Shown: in pieces, positions 15,505 through 23,807 of the stretch | Layout: each line of letters starts with the position of its first letter | Position numbering within the stretch: the stretch's first letter is position 1 | From: Candidatus Desulfovibrio intestinavium | Lineage (GTDB): Bacteria; Desulfobacterota; Desulfovibrionia; Desulfovibrionales; Desulfovibrionaceae | DNA: 37,136 bases | Assembly (NCBI GenBank): GCA_019118345.1 | Contig: DWZD01000028.1 | Coordinates: 1-37,136 of the forward strand | Direction: 5' to 3' | Program-made: the position numbers and the translations under genes | Notes under the pieces: generated by a model | Told to the model about the DNA's origin: nothing | Seen by the model: only the letters and a program-made list of their open reading frames with translations | Database searches by the model: none

Positions 15505-15684
15505 GGCAACTGCCTCTGCTCCTGAGTGTAGCAAGTATTTTGGGGCAGCCTGCCCGTGCGCCGTTATTTGCCTGGCAAGGGGGAGGCGGCCCCGGGCGTT
15601 TGCGCCTTCGGCGTGTGGCTGCGCGGGGCGGGGCTTGCGCTTGCGTGAGCTTGCGCGTACATCAATGGGATGTGAGGTTTCGGC

Positions 15685-16752
15685 ATGGATGCCCGGATTC
15701 AGGAATGTCTGCACCGGCACGGGCCGGTGCTCTGTGTGGATATCGGCAGCGGTACGCAGGACGCGCTTCTGGCCCGTCCGGGCCTTGAGCCGCACAACTG
15801 GCCGCGTTTCGTGCTGCCGTCGCCCGCGCGCATGGTGGCGCAGCGCATTCGCGAACTGACGCTGCTCAAGCGTCCGGTCTGGCTGTACGGCGGCAACATG
15901 GGCGGCGGTTTCGGGCAGGCGGTGCGGGAGCATATTGCCGCCGGATGCGGGGTGAGCGCCACGGCGGCGGCCTCGCGCGCCCTGCATGATCGCGAGGACG
16001 TGGTCTGCGGCATGGGCGTCCGGCTGGCTGAGGACTGCCCCGAGGGATATGTGCCGCTGTTTCTCACGGATTATTCCCCGGAATTCTGGGCTTCGCTCCT
16101 GCGCCATGCGGGTTTGCCGCAGCCGCATCTGGTGCTGGCCGCCGCGCAGGATCATGGCGAGCACGGACAGGGCAATCGCGTCGGTCGCATGCGCATGTGG
16201 CGGGAGCTGCTGGAGCATTCCGCCAGTCCCGAGGACTGGATCCATGTTGCCGTGCCGCCGTTGCTCACGCGCCTGCGCGCCCTGCGGGACAAGACCGGCG
16301 GCCCGGTGGCCGACACGGGCGTGAGCATCCTGCTGGGCGCGCTCAGCGAGCCGGAAGTGATGGAACGCAGCTTCCGCGAGGGGATAACCGTCGTCAATGC
16401 CGGCAACGGGCATACGGTGGCGGCGCTTGTCTACCGGGGCATTGTGCGCGGCATTTACGAGCACCATACGGGCTTGCGCGACGTGCCCGAGCTGCTGACC
16501 GATCTGGAGCAGTTCCGCAAATCCTGGCTGCCGGCCGAGGAAGTGCAGGCCAGCGGCGGGCACGGTACGGCCTTCGGCCCGTATTGCGAGGAGGCCGGGG
16601 GCTATGTGCCGACCTTCATTCTCGGCCCGCGCCGGGACATGCTGGCCGGGCAGGGGAAGTTTCTGTCTCCGCACGGGGACATGATGCAGGCGGGCAGTTT
16701 TGGCCTGCTCTGGGGCTGGGCCAGACGGCAGGCACGCGAGTCGCTTGCCTGA
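15685..16752 (+). CDS. DUF1786 family protein (ASKHA-like fold)
   Basis: A 355-residue protein of the DUF1786 family, often labelled as pyruvate formate-lyase activating-like, although it has no radical-SAM CxxxCxxC motif. The start VLCVDIGSGTQDALL (15-29) is a phosphate-binding strand-loop like that of actin/Hsp70-type ATPases. Further conserved Gly-rich segments are YGGNMGGGFGQA (near 68) and VVNAGNGHTVAALVYRG (near 236), the latter like a second phosphate motif. AAAQDHGEH (near 152) is a conserved polar segment. The start ATG at 15685 follows GAGG at a good distance. The PaaK-type ligase gene follows after 40 bases, so the two may be cotranscribed. The biochemical role is unknown. Confidence 0.8.
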   Translation: MDARIQECLHRHGPVLCVDIGSGTQDALLARPGLEPHNWPRFVLPSPARMVAQRIRELTLLKRPVWLYGGNMGGGFGQAVREHIAAGCGVSATAAASRALHDREDVVCGMGVRLAEDCPEGYVPLFLTDYSPEFWASLLRHAGLPQPHLVLAAAQDHGEHGQGNRVGRMRMWRELLEHSASPEDWIHVAVPPLLTRLRALRDKTGGPVADTGVSILLGALSEPEVMERSFREGITVVNAGNGHTVAALVYRGIVRGIYEHHTGLRDVPELLTDLEQFRKSWLPAEEVQASGGHGTAFGPYCEEAGGYVPTFILGPRRDMLAGQGKFLSPHGDMMQAGSFGLLWGWARRQARESLA

Positions 16753-16792
16753 GGAAATGTTGATTTGTGCAGATTTGTGAAGGAGAAGGCTG

Positions 16793-18091
16793 ATGGACGT
16801 TTTTGATCCGGCAGAATTGTGGAGCCGCGACCAGATTGAACACACGCAGCTGATGCGCCTGCGCGCCACGGTGGCTCAGGCCCGCAAATGCGAATTTTAC
16901 CGCCGCCGTCTGGACGAGGCGGGCGTGACGCCGGAAAGCATCCGCAGTCTGGAGGATGTGCGTCGCATCCCCTTCACCACCAAGCAGGATTTGCGGGATC
17001 AATATCCCACGGGCATGCTCTGCGTGCCGCCGTCGGAAATTGTGCGCATGCACTGTTCCAGCGGCACCACCGGCAGCCCGGTGGCCATCTGCCATACTCA
17101 GAACGACATCAATGCCTGGGCGGATCTCGTGGCCCGCTGTTTTTACATGGTGGGCGTGCGCAAGGAGGACGTGTTTCAGAACATGTCCGGCTACGGGCTG
17201 TTCACCGGCGGTCTGGGCATTCATTTCGGGGCCGAGCGCATCGGCTGCATGACCATTCCCGCCGGGCCGGGCAATTCCCGCCGCCAGATCAAGCTGGCCA
17301 AGGACTTCAAGACCACGGTGGCCCACATCCTGCCCTCCTATGCGCTCATTCTGGGCGAACATCTGCGCGGCATGGGCGAGGATCCGCGCGAATTTCCCCT
17401 GCGCATCGCCGTGGTGGGCGCGGAACCCTATACCGAGGAATTTCGGCGCCGCATCGAGGATCTTTTCAACATGAAGGCCTACAATTCCTATGGCCTGTCC
17501 GAAATGAACGGCCCGGGCGTGGCCTTTGAATGCCTGCAGCAGCACGGCATGCACGTTTGGGAGGACTGCTACATTCCCGAAATCATCGATCCCGAAACCT
17601 GCGAACCCGTGCCGGACGGCGAGATCGGCGAACTGGTGATGACCTGTCTCTGCCGGCAGGGCATGCCCATCCTGCGCTACCGCACCCGCGATCTGACTCG
17701 CTTCCTGCCCGGCGAATGCCCCTGCGGCCGCAAGCACCGGCGCCTTGACCGCATTGTGGGCCGTTCGGACGACATGTTCATCATCAAGGGCGTCAACGTC
17801 TATCCCATGCAGATCGAGCAGGTGGTCATGTCCTTCCCGCAGGTGGGACAGAACTACCTCATCCTGCTGGAAAACGACGGCTTTGGCGATGTCATGCGCG
17901 TACAGGTGGAAATTCGCGACGAATACTTTGTGGAGGACATGCGCACGCTTCAGGGCCTGCAGAAGACCATTGCCAACCGCCTGCGTGATGAAATCCTCAT
18001 CACGCCCAAGGTGGAGCTGGTGCAGAGCAACAGCCTGCCGTCCTCGGAAGGCAAGGCCGTGCGCGTGCAGGATCTGCGCGTCAAGAAGTAG
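16793..18091 (+). CDS. paaK: Phenylacetate-CoA ligase-type adenylate-forming enzyme
   Basis: A 432-residue member of the ANL superfamily, the usual PaaK length. It activates an aryl or aryl-acetic acid with ATP and joins it to CoA. Visible motifs are the P-loop SSGTTGSP (89-96), YGLSEMNGPG near 232 (A5-type), YRTRDLTRFLPGECPCG near 303 with two Cys, GRSDDMFIIKGVNVYP near 322, and a C-terminal S-x-GK segment (SSEGKAVRV) with the adenylation lysine. AAGGAGAAGGCTG before the ATG is a strong ribosome-binding site. In anaerobes such ligases commonly act with indolepyruvate or phenylpyruvate oxidoreductases in aromatic amino-acid breakdown. No such partner is in this window, so the true substrate is open. 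Confidence 0.92.
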   Translation: MDVFDPAELWSRDQIEHTQLMRLRATVAQARKCEFYRRRLDEAGVTPESIRSLEDVRRIPFTTKQDLRDQYPTGMLCVPPSEIVRMHCSSGTTGSPVAICHTQNDINAWADLVARCFYMVGVRKEDVFQNMSGYGLFTGGLGIHFGAERIGCMTIPAGPGNSRRQIKLAKDFKTTVAHILPSYALILGEHLRGMGEDPREFPLRIAVVGAEPYTEEFRRRIEDLFNMKAYNSYGLSEMNGPGVAFECLQQHGMHVWEDCYIPEIIDPETCEPVPDGEIGELVMTCLCRQGMPILRYRTRDLTRFLPGECPCGRKHRRLDRIVGRSDDMFIIKGVNVYPMQIEQVVMSFPQVGQNYLILLENDGFGDVMRVQVEIRDEYFVEDMRTLQGLQKTIANRLRDEILITPKVELVQSNSLPSSEGKAVRVQDLRVKK

Positions 18092-18099
18092 GCGGGCGC

Positions 18100-18714
18100 A
18101 TGGAGGGCCTGTTGCAGCTCTTTTCCTTCGGGCTGGCCTACTTCTTTGTGGTGCTGCTGGCCTTGCTGCTTTTGCTCAATATTCCCGGACTGCCGGCCAA
18201 CTGGCTGATCCTGGCGCTGGTCGGCATCTGGCAGTTCGTGCACCCGCAGCCCGGCCATCTGGATGTCTGGTTCTGGGTCATGGCCATTGGTCTGGCCGTA
18301 CTGGGCGAAATACTGGAAACCGGCGTGCAGCTTGTCAATGCCCGCCGGCACGGCTCCACACGGACGGGAACCATTGCGGGCATGATCGGGGCCTTTGCGG
18401 GGGCCATTCTCTGCGCGCCCTTCCTGTTGGGCATCGGCGCGCTCCTGGGGGCGCTCCTCGGGGCCTGGCTGGGCTGCCTGCTGGCCGAACTGGCGCGGGG
18501 ACGCCCCCTGTCGGAAAGTCTGGATGCGGCCTTCGGCGCCATGATGGGACGTTTTTTGGGCACGGTCTGCAAATGCGGCGTGGGTGGGGCCATTGTGGCT
18601 CTGGTGGCCCGGCGCATCTGGCCGGACAGCCTGCCCGTGCCCGTGCCGCCGCCGGGCGCCCTGCCGCCTGAGCCGGGGCAGGTCGTGTTCTGGCTGGAAC
18701 AGCTTTTCTGTTGA
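18100..18714 (+). CDS. DUF456 family integral membrane protein
   Basis: A 204-residue hydrophobic protein. Segments near residues 9-29, 33-49, 58-77 and 88-135 are membrane-spanning. The longest (GTIAGMIGAFAGAILCAPF, then LLGIGALLGALLGAWLGCLL) has small-residue Gly/Ala packing typical of DUF456. The motif GLPANWLI and the E-x-G-x-Q-x-x-x-A-R-R-x-G loop also fit the family. The C-terminus is Pro-rich. The gene begins eight bases after paaK and ends ten bases before trmJ, so the three probably share one transcript. The family has no established function; nothing in the sequence indicates transport or catalysis. Confidence 0.8.
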   Translation: MEGLLQLFSFGLAYFFVVLLALLLLLNIPGLPANWLILALVGIWQFVHPQPGHLDVWFWVMAIGLAVLGEILETGVQLVNARRHGSTRTGTIAGMIGAFAGAILCAPFLLGIGALLGALLGAWLGCLLAELARGRPLSESLDAAFGAMMGRFLGTVCKCGVGGAIVALVARRIWPDSLPVPVPPPGALPPEPGQVVFWLEQLFC

Positions 18715-18724
18715 GGGCAGGGCG

Positions 18725-19576
18725 ATGAAACATCTGCTGCACGGACTGGACGTGGTGCTGGTGCAGACCCGCTTTCCCGAGAATATCGGCATGGCGGCCC
18801 GGGCCTGCGTGAACATGGGCTGCGAGCATATCTCGCTGGTCGCGCCGGAACGCTGGCTGCGCGACAAGGCCGCGCCGCTGGCTACGCCCAAGGGGCAGGG
18901 GATTCTGGACGGCATCAGCCTCCACGAAAGCCTTGCCGAAGCCGTGGCCGACAGCACGCTGGTCATCGGCACCACGGCCCGGCGCGGCGGCTGGCGGCAG
19001 GCCATGCTTTCCCCTGAGGCCTGTGCCGCCGAGGTTGCCGACTGCCTGCGGCAGGGCGGCAGGGTGAGTCTTGTCTTCGGCCCGGAAGATCGCGGGCTGG
19101 ACAATGCGGCCATTACCCATTGCCATCGGCTGGTCTGCATTCCCACCGACCCCGAGGCCAGCTCGCTCAATCTGGCCCAAGCCGTGCTGCTCCTGCTCTA
19201 TGCCTGCGCCTCGGCCATGCGCGCGGCGGAACGCGGCGAACCAGCCCCGGTACATATCGCCGCCGGGCCGGAACGTCCGGAGGAAACCCCGCCCGGCGAA
19301 GCGCCTTCCGGCACGGCTGGCCACGGCGCGCCGGCCACGGCGGCGGACATGGAGCGCCTCATGAACGCCCTGCGCGACATGCTGCTGCGCATCGACTACC
19401 TGCACGGCGACAATCCCGAGTATTTTCTCATGCCGTGGCGGCGGCTCTTCGGTCGCGCCCGCCTCAAACGCCATGAATACGACGCTTTCATGGGCTTGTG
19501 CCGTCAGGTGCGGCGGGCGCTGGAACGCGCTGAGCGCGCCGGAAAACAGGGGCGGCAAGAGAGCGACGGGGCATGA
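18725..19576 (+). CDS. trmJ: tRNA (cytidine/uridine-2'-O-)-methyltransferase TrmJ
   Basis: A 283-residue SPOUT-class methyltransferase that 2'-O-methylates the wobble-adjacent position 32 of some tRNAs. The N-terminus has VLVQTRFPENIGMAARAC, with the conserved Asn-Ile-Gly and Arg. The knot is formed by LVFGPEDRGL (near 115) and IPTDPEASSLNLAQAV (near 139), which bind SAM. The C-terminal helical part contains the MLLRIDYLHGDNPEYFLMPWRRLF block typical of TrmJ. A linker of about 35 residues rich in Gly, Pro and Ala (near 176-210) joins the two parts and is longer than in many homologs. The ATG at 18725 follows GGGCAGGGCG; the spacing is acceptable. A strong terminator follows. Confidence 0.9.
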   Translation: MKHLLHGLDVVLVQTRFPENIGMAARACVNMGCEHISLVAPERWLRDKAAPLATPKGQGILDGISLHESLAEAVADSTLVIGTTARRGGWRQAMLSPEACAAEVADCLRQGGRVSLVFGPEDRGLDNAAITHCHRLVCIPTDPEASSLNLAQAVLLLLYACASAMRAAERGEPAPVHIAAGPERPEETPPGEAPSGTAGHGAPATAADMERLMNALRDMLLRIDYLHGDNPEYFLMPWRRLFGRARLKRHEYDAFMGLCRQVRRALERAERAGKQGRQESDGA

Positions 19577-19605
19577 ACGCCATGCCCCGGCTGCCGGCAA
19601 AACGG

Positions 19606-19648
19606 AAAGACGTTGCTCCCGTGAGAAGAGCAACGTCTTTTTTTTTTC
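19606..19648 (+). terminator. Intrinsic terminator after trmJ, possibly bidirectional
   Basis: A 13-base perfect stem (19606-19618 with 19628-19640) with a nine-base loop is followed by a run of nine T. On the minus strand it is followed by CCGTTTTG, so it could also stop the converging gene at 19696-21039. Confidence 0.92.
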
Positions 19649-19695
19649 ATGCCCACGTCACGGGCAGGCGATGGTGTGCGGCGGCAGGCTCATGA

Positions 19696-21039
19696 TCACG
19701 GCTGCTGCGGAAAATCCTCATAGACGATGCGGGTTTCGGGCGGCAGGCGATAGTAGGCCAGAATCCACGGTTCAATGTAGCTCCTGTTGTCGTAGGGCAT
19801 GCAGTCCGCATATTTTTTGTTGGGGAGCTTGTAGAAGACGACCTCGGCCGGCGGCGGCGTCTGCCGGCCTGCCGCGCTCAGATTGCGGTCATTGGCAAGG
19901 ATGGCCGGATAATTGATGTAGTAGCCTCTGATGACGGCAATGCCATGATAGGAGAGCGCGAAAATCAGCAGCAAACCCGCCAGACGGCGCACTGTCTTGG
20001 AAGAAAGGGCAAGGTTTTCCAGCGCCAGACTCCAGAGGCCGGCAAAAACGATGCTGAGCAGGTAGCTGGGCGGAAAGAAGACGCGCGGCGAACCGTAGCG
20101 GAGTTTGATGACGTAAAAGATGCTCATGGACAGCAGGCTGGCCAGAAGAAAGGGCAAAAAGGGCAGCAAGCGCCGACGCGGCGTCCGGCGGCAGAGCCAT
20201 AGCGCGGGAAGCAGGCTCGCCAGCCAGAGGATGCCGATGGGCGAGGCGAAGATGCCTTCAAATATCCAGCCTGTCGTGTACAGGAGATCGGCAAGGCCCC
20301 CCAGTGCGTCATGCCCGGATTCCACACGCCGCATGTTTCCCGGCGCAAGCATGAGAAAGAGAAATCCGGCCACGGCCGCCCCCTGCGCCGCCAGCAGCCG
20401 ACATTTCAGCCTTTTCAGATCGGATCTGAACAGAAAGAGGCAGAGGAGCGGAATCATGCTGACGGCAATGATGCTCACCTGTTCCTGCGAGGCGGCAGCC
20501 AGAAAAAAGGAAACCGGCAGGGCCGCGCGAGCCGGGAGGGAGAGCCTGTCCTGTTGCCGGGTGGCGAGCAGGATGAGGACGCCCAGAGCCAGCGGGCAGA
20601 ACGGCCAGATGTAGAGGACGGAAGCCGTGGCCCAGAACATGCCCCCCCGGTAGATGCCCTCGTTGAACAGCAGATAGAAGGAGAGCAGGAAGGCCAGCAG
20701 CACAAAGGAATCCTCCTTCCTGTCGAGCAGCAGAAGAAGAATCCTGTACGTAAGATACAGCATGGCCGTCAGAACAATGGCCTGAACAAGGAAGAAGCAG
20801 GACATGCCGCCCTGAATGAGCAGGATTTCAAAGAAGAAAAAGACGACCCTGCCTCCCCACTCCATATAATGGTGCACGAGGTAGTCGAGAATGTTGGGCA
20901 GCGTTCTTTCCGCATAATGCGTGTTGACGGCATAGGTAAGCGCGCCGTAGCCGTAATCGTCATGGTAGAAGCCGATGTACTTGTTCTGGAGGTAGGTGAT
21001 GCAGAAAATGACGGCGATGATCGCAAGCTGTCGTTTCAT
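19696..21039 (-). CDS. Polytopic membrane protein, DUF6056-like (possible GT-C glycosyltransferase)
   Basis: A membrane protein of 447 residues with about ten hydrophobic segments. The first extracytoplasmic loop carries FYHDDYGYG, a pair of acidic residues at a place where GT-C transferases have their catalytic Asp. WGGRVVFFFFE follows the first long loop, and the C-terminal part contains a soluble tail with VVFYKLPNKKYADCM. The pattern fits DUF6056 and related lipid-linked-sugar transferases, so an O-antigen or glycan glucosylation role is possible. That is inference. Start: the ATG at 21039 is about 12 bases after AAAGGA; the ATG at 21051 touches that Shine-Dalgarno sequence and is less likely. 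The base pattern is less GC-rich than its neighbours. It converges on trmJ. Confidence 0.7.
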   Translation of the reverse strand: MKRQLAIIAVIFCITYLQNKYIGFYHDDYGYGALTYAVNTHYAERTLPNILDYLVHHYMEWGGRVVFFFFEILLIQGGMSCFFLVQAIVLTAMLYLTYRILLLLLDRKEDSFVLLAFLLSFYLLFNEGIYRGGMFWATASVLYIWPFCPLALGVLILLATRQQDRLSLPARAALPVSFFLAAASQEQVSIIAVSMIPLLCLFLFRSDLKRLKCRLLAAQGAAVAGFLFLMLAPGNMRRVESGHDALGGLADLLYTTGWIFEGIFASPIGILWLASLLPALWLCRRTPRRRLLPFLPFLLASLLSMSIFYVIKLRYGSPRVFFPPSYLLSIVFAGLWSLALENLALSSKTVRRLAGLLLIFALSYHGIAVIRGYYINYPAILANDRNLSAAGRQTPPPAEVVFYKLPNKKYADCMPYDNRSYIEPWILAYYRLPPETRIVYEDFPQQP

Positions 21040-21083
21040 GTGGGGCGTCATTCCTTTGGTGCAAGTTTGTCAGGGTGAGACGG

Positions 21084-21115
21084 AAAAAAACGCGGCCCCC
21101 GCGAGGGCAGGGGCC
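21084..21115 (-). terminator. Intrinsic terminator after the beta-hydroxyacid dehydrogenase
   Basis: On the minus strand, GGCCCC and GGGGCC (21110-21115 with 21094-21099) form a short GC stem, followed by GCG and seven T. It lies about 20 bases after the stop of the gene at 21135-22031 and probably ends the long minus-strand cluster. Confidence 0.8.
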
Positions 21116-21134
21116 GGAAGTTCGGTTGCGTCCT

Positions 21135-22031
21135 CTAGCGTTTCCACTGCTTGCCGCAGGCTTCGGCCAGGGTGCGGATGAGGCATTGGGTGCCGTTCTT
21201 GCCGCCGCCGCGAGCCTGCACCATGCGGTAGCATTCCTCGGCGCGCTCGGTGCCGGGCAGAACAAGGCCCATGCGGCGGCATTCCTCAAGGCAGAGGCCG
21301 AGATCCTTCACGAAATGCTCGACAAAGAAACCCGGGGCGTAGTCGCCCTTGAGGATGCGGCGGCCGAGGGTGTTCATGGCCGTGCTGCCGCCCGCGCCGG
21401 GCACGACCAGTTCCAGCCATTTGTCCACATCCAGTCCGGCTTCCTGCGCATAGAGCAGGGATTCGCAGACGCTGAACATGACGCCCGCCACGGCGATCTG
21501 ATTGGCGAGCTTGGCCTGCTGGCCGCTGCCCGCCGGGCCGCAGTGCATGAGCGAGGTGCCCATGACCTCGAGGCAGGGCCGGATGCGCTCAAAGGCCGCG
21601 GCGTCGCCGCCCACGAAGATGGAGAGCCGCGCCTCGCGCGCGCCGATGTCGCCGCCGGTGACCGGGGCATCCAGGGCCTGACAGCCCTTGGCTGCGGCCT
21701 CAGCGGCGATACGGGCGGCCAGGGCCGGGCTGGAGGTGGTCATGTCGCAGAGGATGCCGCCCGCCGCCAGACCGGACAGCGCCCCGTCCGGGCCGAGCAT
21801 GACGGCTTCCACATCGGCGGGATAGCCCACGATGGAAAAGACCACGTCGGACTGACGGGCCACATCGGCCGGGCTGTCGGCCCAGTGCGCGCCCTTGTCC
21901 AGCAGGGGAAGGGCCTTGGTGCGGGTGCGGCTGTAAATGGTGAGGGGGAAGCCGGCTTTCTGGATGTGCCCGGCCATGGACAGGCCCATGACGCCGGTGC
22001 CGATCCAGCCGACTCGCAGAGTGTCGCTCAT
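21135..22031 (-). CDS. NAD(P)-dependent beta-hydroxyacid dehydrogenase (GarR/HIBADH family)
   Basis: A 298-residue oxidoreductase of the family that includes tartronate semialdehyde reductase and 3-hydroxyisobutyrate dehydrogenase. The dinucleotide motif is GWIGTGVMG (8-16). LDAPVTGGDIGA (near 120) is the substrate-binding D-x-x-x-x-G block. The G-x-G-x-x-x-K-x-x-x-N motif is seen in GSGQQAKLANQ with the catalytic Lys. The sequence at residues 30-35 (IYSRTR), with a basic pair after the second strand, suggests preference for NADP; this is inference. The start ATG at 22031 follows AAAGGAG. It lies 57 bases after the SUMF1-like gene in the same direction and may be read from the same promoter, but its metabolic role has no visible link to the cluster. 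The exact substrate is unknown. Confidence 0.9.
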   Translation of the reverse strand: MSDTLRVGWIGTGVMGLSMAGHIQKAGFPLTIYSRTRTKALPLLDKGAHWADSPADVARQSDVVFSIVGYPADVEAVMLGPDGALSGLAAGGILCDMTTSSPALAARIAAEAAAKGCQALDAPVTGGDIGAREARLSIFVGGDAAAFERIRPCLEVMGTSLMHCGPAGSGQQAKLANQIAVAGVMFSVCESLLYAQEAGLDVDKWLELVVPGAGGSTAMNTLGRRILKGDYAPGFFVEHFVKDLGLCLEECRRMGLVLPGTERAEECYRMVQARGGGKNGTQCLIRTLAEACGKQWKR

Positions 22032-22088
22032 GGCAATGCTCCTTTGTTGCCGCCGCCCGGAAGCGGCGGATTGTGCGAAAAGTGGTCG

Positions 22089-23807
22089 CTACTTGGCCAG
22101 AATCTGCTGCTGGATGCGGCGGCGGTCAAGGGCCTTGCCGCGCCGTGCTTCCTCGGTCTGGCGGGTAAAAATATCCATGTTGCGGCGCATGTTGCCGTTG
22201 AAGACGTCCTCTCCCGGAAAATCCTTGCCGAGCTGGTTCATGCAGTCGGCAAACAGGGCCTTGTCCAGCTTGGCCGCCTCCTGCAGCTTGCTGAGATAGA
22301 AGGAGAGCGTGCGCTCGATGCCCGTGCCGTACTGCTTGCGGGCCTCGGTGGACTGGGTGATGAGCTTTTGCAGGCGCTGCTTCATGTCGCCCTTGGCGTG
22401 CTTGAGATCCTGCTTCATGAGGACAAGCTGGCTGTCCAGCGATTGCTGCCGGCTGGCGTAATTGCGGATGGTTTCGATGAGGTAGAGGCCGGTGCGCAGG
22501 AGGGACTGGGCTTCCAGCTGCTTTTGCCGCTCCTGCATGATGTTGTTTTCCTTGATGGTATTACGCAGGGCCAGCAGATTTTTCCGCGTGCCCTCATTGG
22601 GCGCTGCAGCCAGCAGGCGGTCGAGTTCCTCCAGCGGGTTGCGGCTGGCTTGCTGCTGATCCGGGAACGGCCCGCGATCCTCGCCCGCCTTGTTCCACTC
22701 GGCGACCAGTGCATCCGGGCGGCTGCCGCCGGGCGTGTTGATGCCCGAAATGACGGGCCGGAAGCCGAGATCGCGGGCATGGGCCGGGCCGTCCTGCAGG
22801 AAGAAGGGCGTTTCCTCGCGGCGTCCGGGCATGATTTCCGCCTCGCCGGACAGGAAGGAGCCGCCCTTGCGCACCATGCCGCCGGCCGAACCGTGCAGGC
22901 GTCCGGCCACGGAAAAGCGGAAGGGTTCCAGCACCATTTCTGCGGCATTGCCTGCCGTATCGTACAGACCCAGCGGATTGGGCTTGCGCGAGCCGATGCC
23001 GTTGATCTCCTCGGCGGCGCGACCGCCGTCGCCGGGCCGGTACACGGCATAGTCGGCAAAGGTCGCGCCATCGGCCATGACAAAAAAATCTTCCTGCGAA
23101 AGCTGCTGCGATCCCGCAAACTGCCCGCCGCGCGCCGCATATTCCCATTCGGTTTCGGTGGGCAGGCGCACGAAGCCCACGTTGCGATTGTCCCCGGCAA
23201 AACGGGGCAGGCTGTCCGGCGCGTTTTGCAGCAGCCACTCGGTATAGCGCCGGGTGAAGGCCACGGCATCGTACCAGCTGATGTCGGTGACGGGATCAGC
23301 CGCGTCGGCCGACAGATTGGCGCTGTCCGGCGGCGTGTCCCCCATGACGGCGGCGTATTGCAGACGGGTCACCTCATATTTGGCCACCAGATAGAAATAA
23401 TTGTTGCCCTTGGGGGCCAGCTTGCGCCAGCCGGCGGGCAGATCCTCGAGGGCGAAGGGCGCGGAAAGGGCGGCATCGTAACGGCGGTCGTAAAAGGCGC
23501 GATCGTTGTTGGCGGCGTCGTCCCGGCCCGGGCGCAAGGGCATGTCCCAGAGCAGGCCCCTGGCCGGAACGGCCACCAGCCGGAAGGCCATGTGCAGGCC
23601 GCCGGGCATGGGCAGCACAATGTCGTCGGCGGCGGGCTGCGGATTGGTGGCCGCCGCCACGGAGACGCTCTCCTTCTTGCGCAGGGCGGCCCCGGCATCG
23701 GTGGGAAGCATGGGCGTCAGCGCCAGCGCCAGCAGGGTACAGAGGCCGCCGTGCGAGAGACGGCGGATGAGGCCGCCCGGACGGCGGGACAGGGAATCAG
23801 ATTTCAC
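22089..23807 (-). CDS. Exported SUMF1/formylglycine-generating-enzyme-like protein with coiled-coil tail
   Basis: A 572-residue protein. A signal peptide (RRLSHGGLCTLLALALTP, cleavage after DAGA) points to export. The central part is an FGE-sulfatase (C-type-lectin-like) domain, about residues 60-350. Its marks are YEVTRLQYAAVMG, ISWYDAVAFTRRYTEWL, RLPTETEWEYAARGG (near 215), NPLGLYDTAGNAAEM and VRKGGSFLSG. The two active-site cysteines of true formylglycine enzymes are absent: where they are expected it reads GGSFLSGEAEIMPGRRE. It is therefore probably a binding or structural member. The C-terminal 190 residues are rich in Gln, Lys and Leu and look like long helices or coiled coil. The start is a GTG at 23807 after GGAGG; it overlaps the permease stop by 11 bases, implying coupled translation. 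Confidence 0.87.
   Translation of the reverse strand: MKSDSLSRRPGGLIRRLSHGGLCTLLALALTPMLPTDAGAALRKKESVSVAAATNPQPAADDIVLPMPGGLHMAFRLVAVPARGLLWDMPLRPGRDDAANNDRAFYDRRYDAALSAPFALEDLPAGWRKLAPKGNNYFYLVAKYEVTRLQYAAVMGDTPPDSANLSADAADPVTDISWYDAVAFTRRYTEWLLQNAPDSLPRFAGDNRNVGFVRLPTETEWEYAARGGQFAGSQQLSQEDFFVMADGATFADYAVYRPGDGGRAAEEINGIGSRKPNPLGLYDTAGNAAEMVLEPFRFSVAGRLHGSAGGMVRKGGSFLSGEAEIMPGRREETPFFLQDGPAHARDLGFRPVISGINTPGGSRPDALVAEWNKAGEDRGPFPDQQQASRNPLEELDRLLAAAPNEGTRKNLLALRNTIKENNIMQERQKQLEAQSLLRTGLYLIETIRNYASRQQSLDSQLVLMKQDLKHAKGDMKQRLQKLITQSTEARKQYGTGIERTLSFYLSKLQEAAKLDKALFADCMNQLGKDFPGEDVFNGNMRRNMDIFTRQTEEARRGKALDRRRIQQQILAK

Larger units (their letters stand above)
11371..15545. repeat. Tandem duplication: tRNA-Leu unit in three copies with two paralogous genes
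   Basis: The order is tRNA, gene A, tRNA, gene B, decayed tRNA, all on the minus strand. Repeat spacing is 1965 bases between tRNA copies 1 and 2, and about 2030 bases between copies 2 and 3. Each tRNA carries a terminator on one side and a GACTTGCCAAG promoter block on the other. The genes differ at many positions while the two intact tRNAs look identical, so the duplication is old and selection or gene conversion has kept the tRNAs alike. The 15133-15684 interval contains only the paralog B promoter, a run of ten G (15286-15295), the decayed tRNA and an unassigned GC-rich stretch before the next gene. Confidence 0.8.

Noticed and set aside
17950-19170. A long minus-strand frame across the PaaK, DUF456 and TrmJ genes
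   Set aside because: It covers parts of three recognised plus-strand genes and has no coherent protein pattern.
22032-22088. A CCGCCGC/GCGGCGG hairpin upstream of the dehydrogenase gene, considered as a terminator
   Set aside because: No T-run follows on the minus strand, and the ribosome-binding site of the next gene is close by. It does not show that the two genes are transcribed separately.
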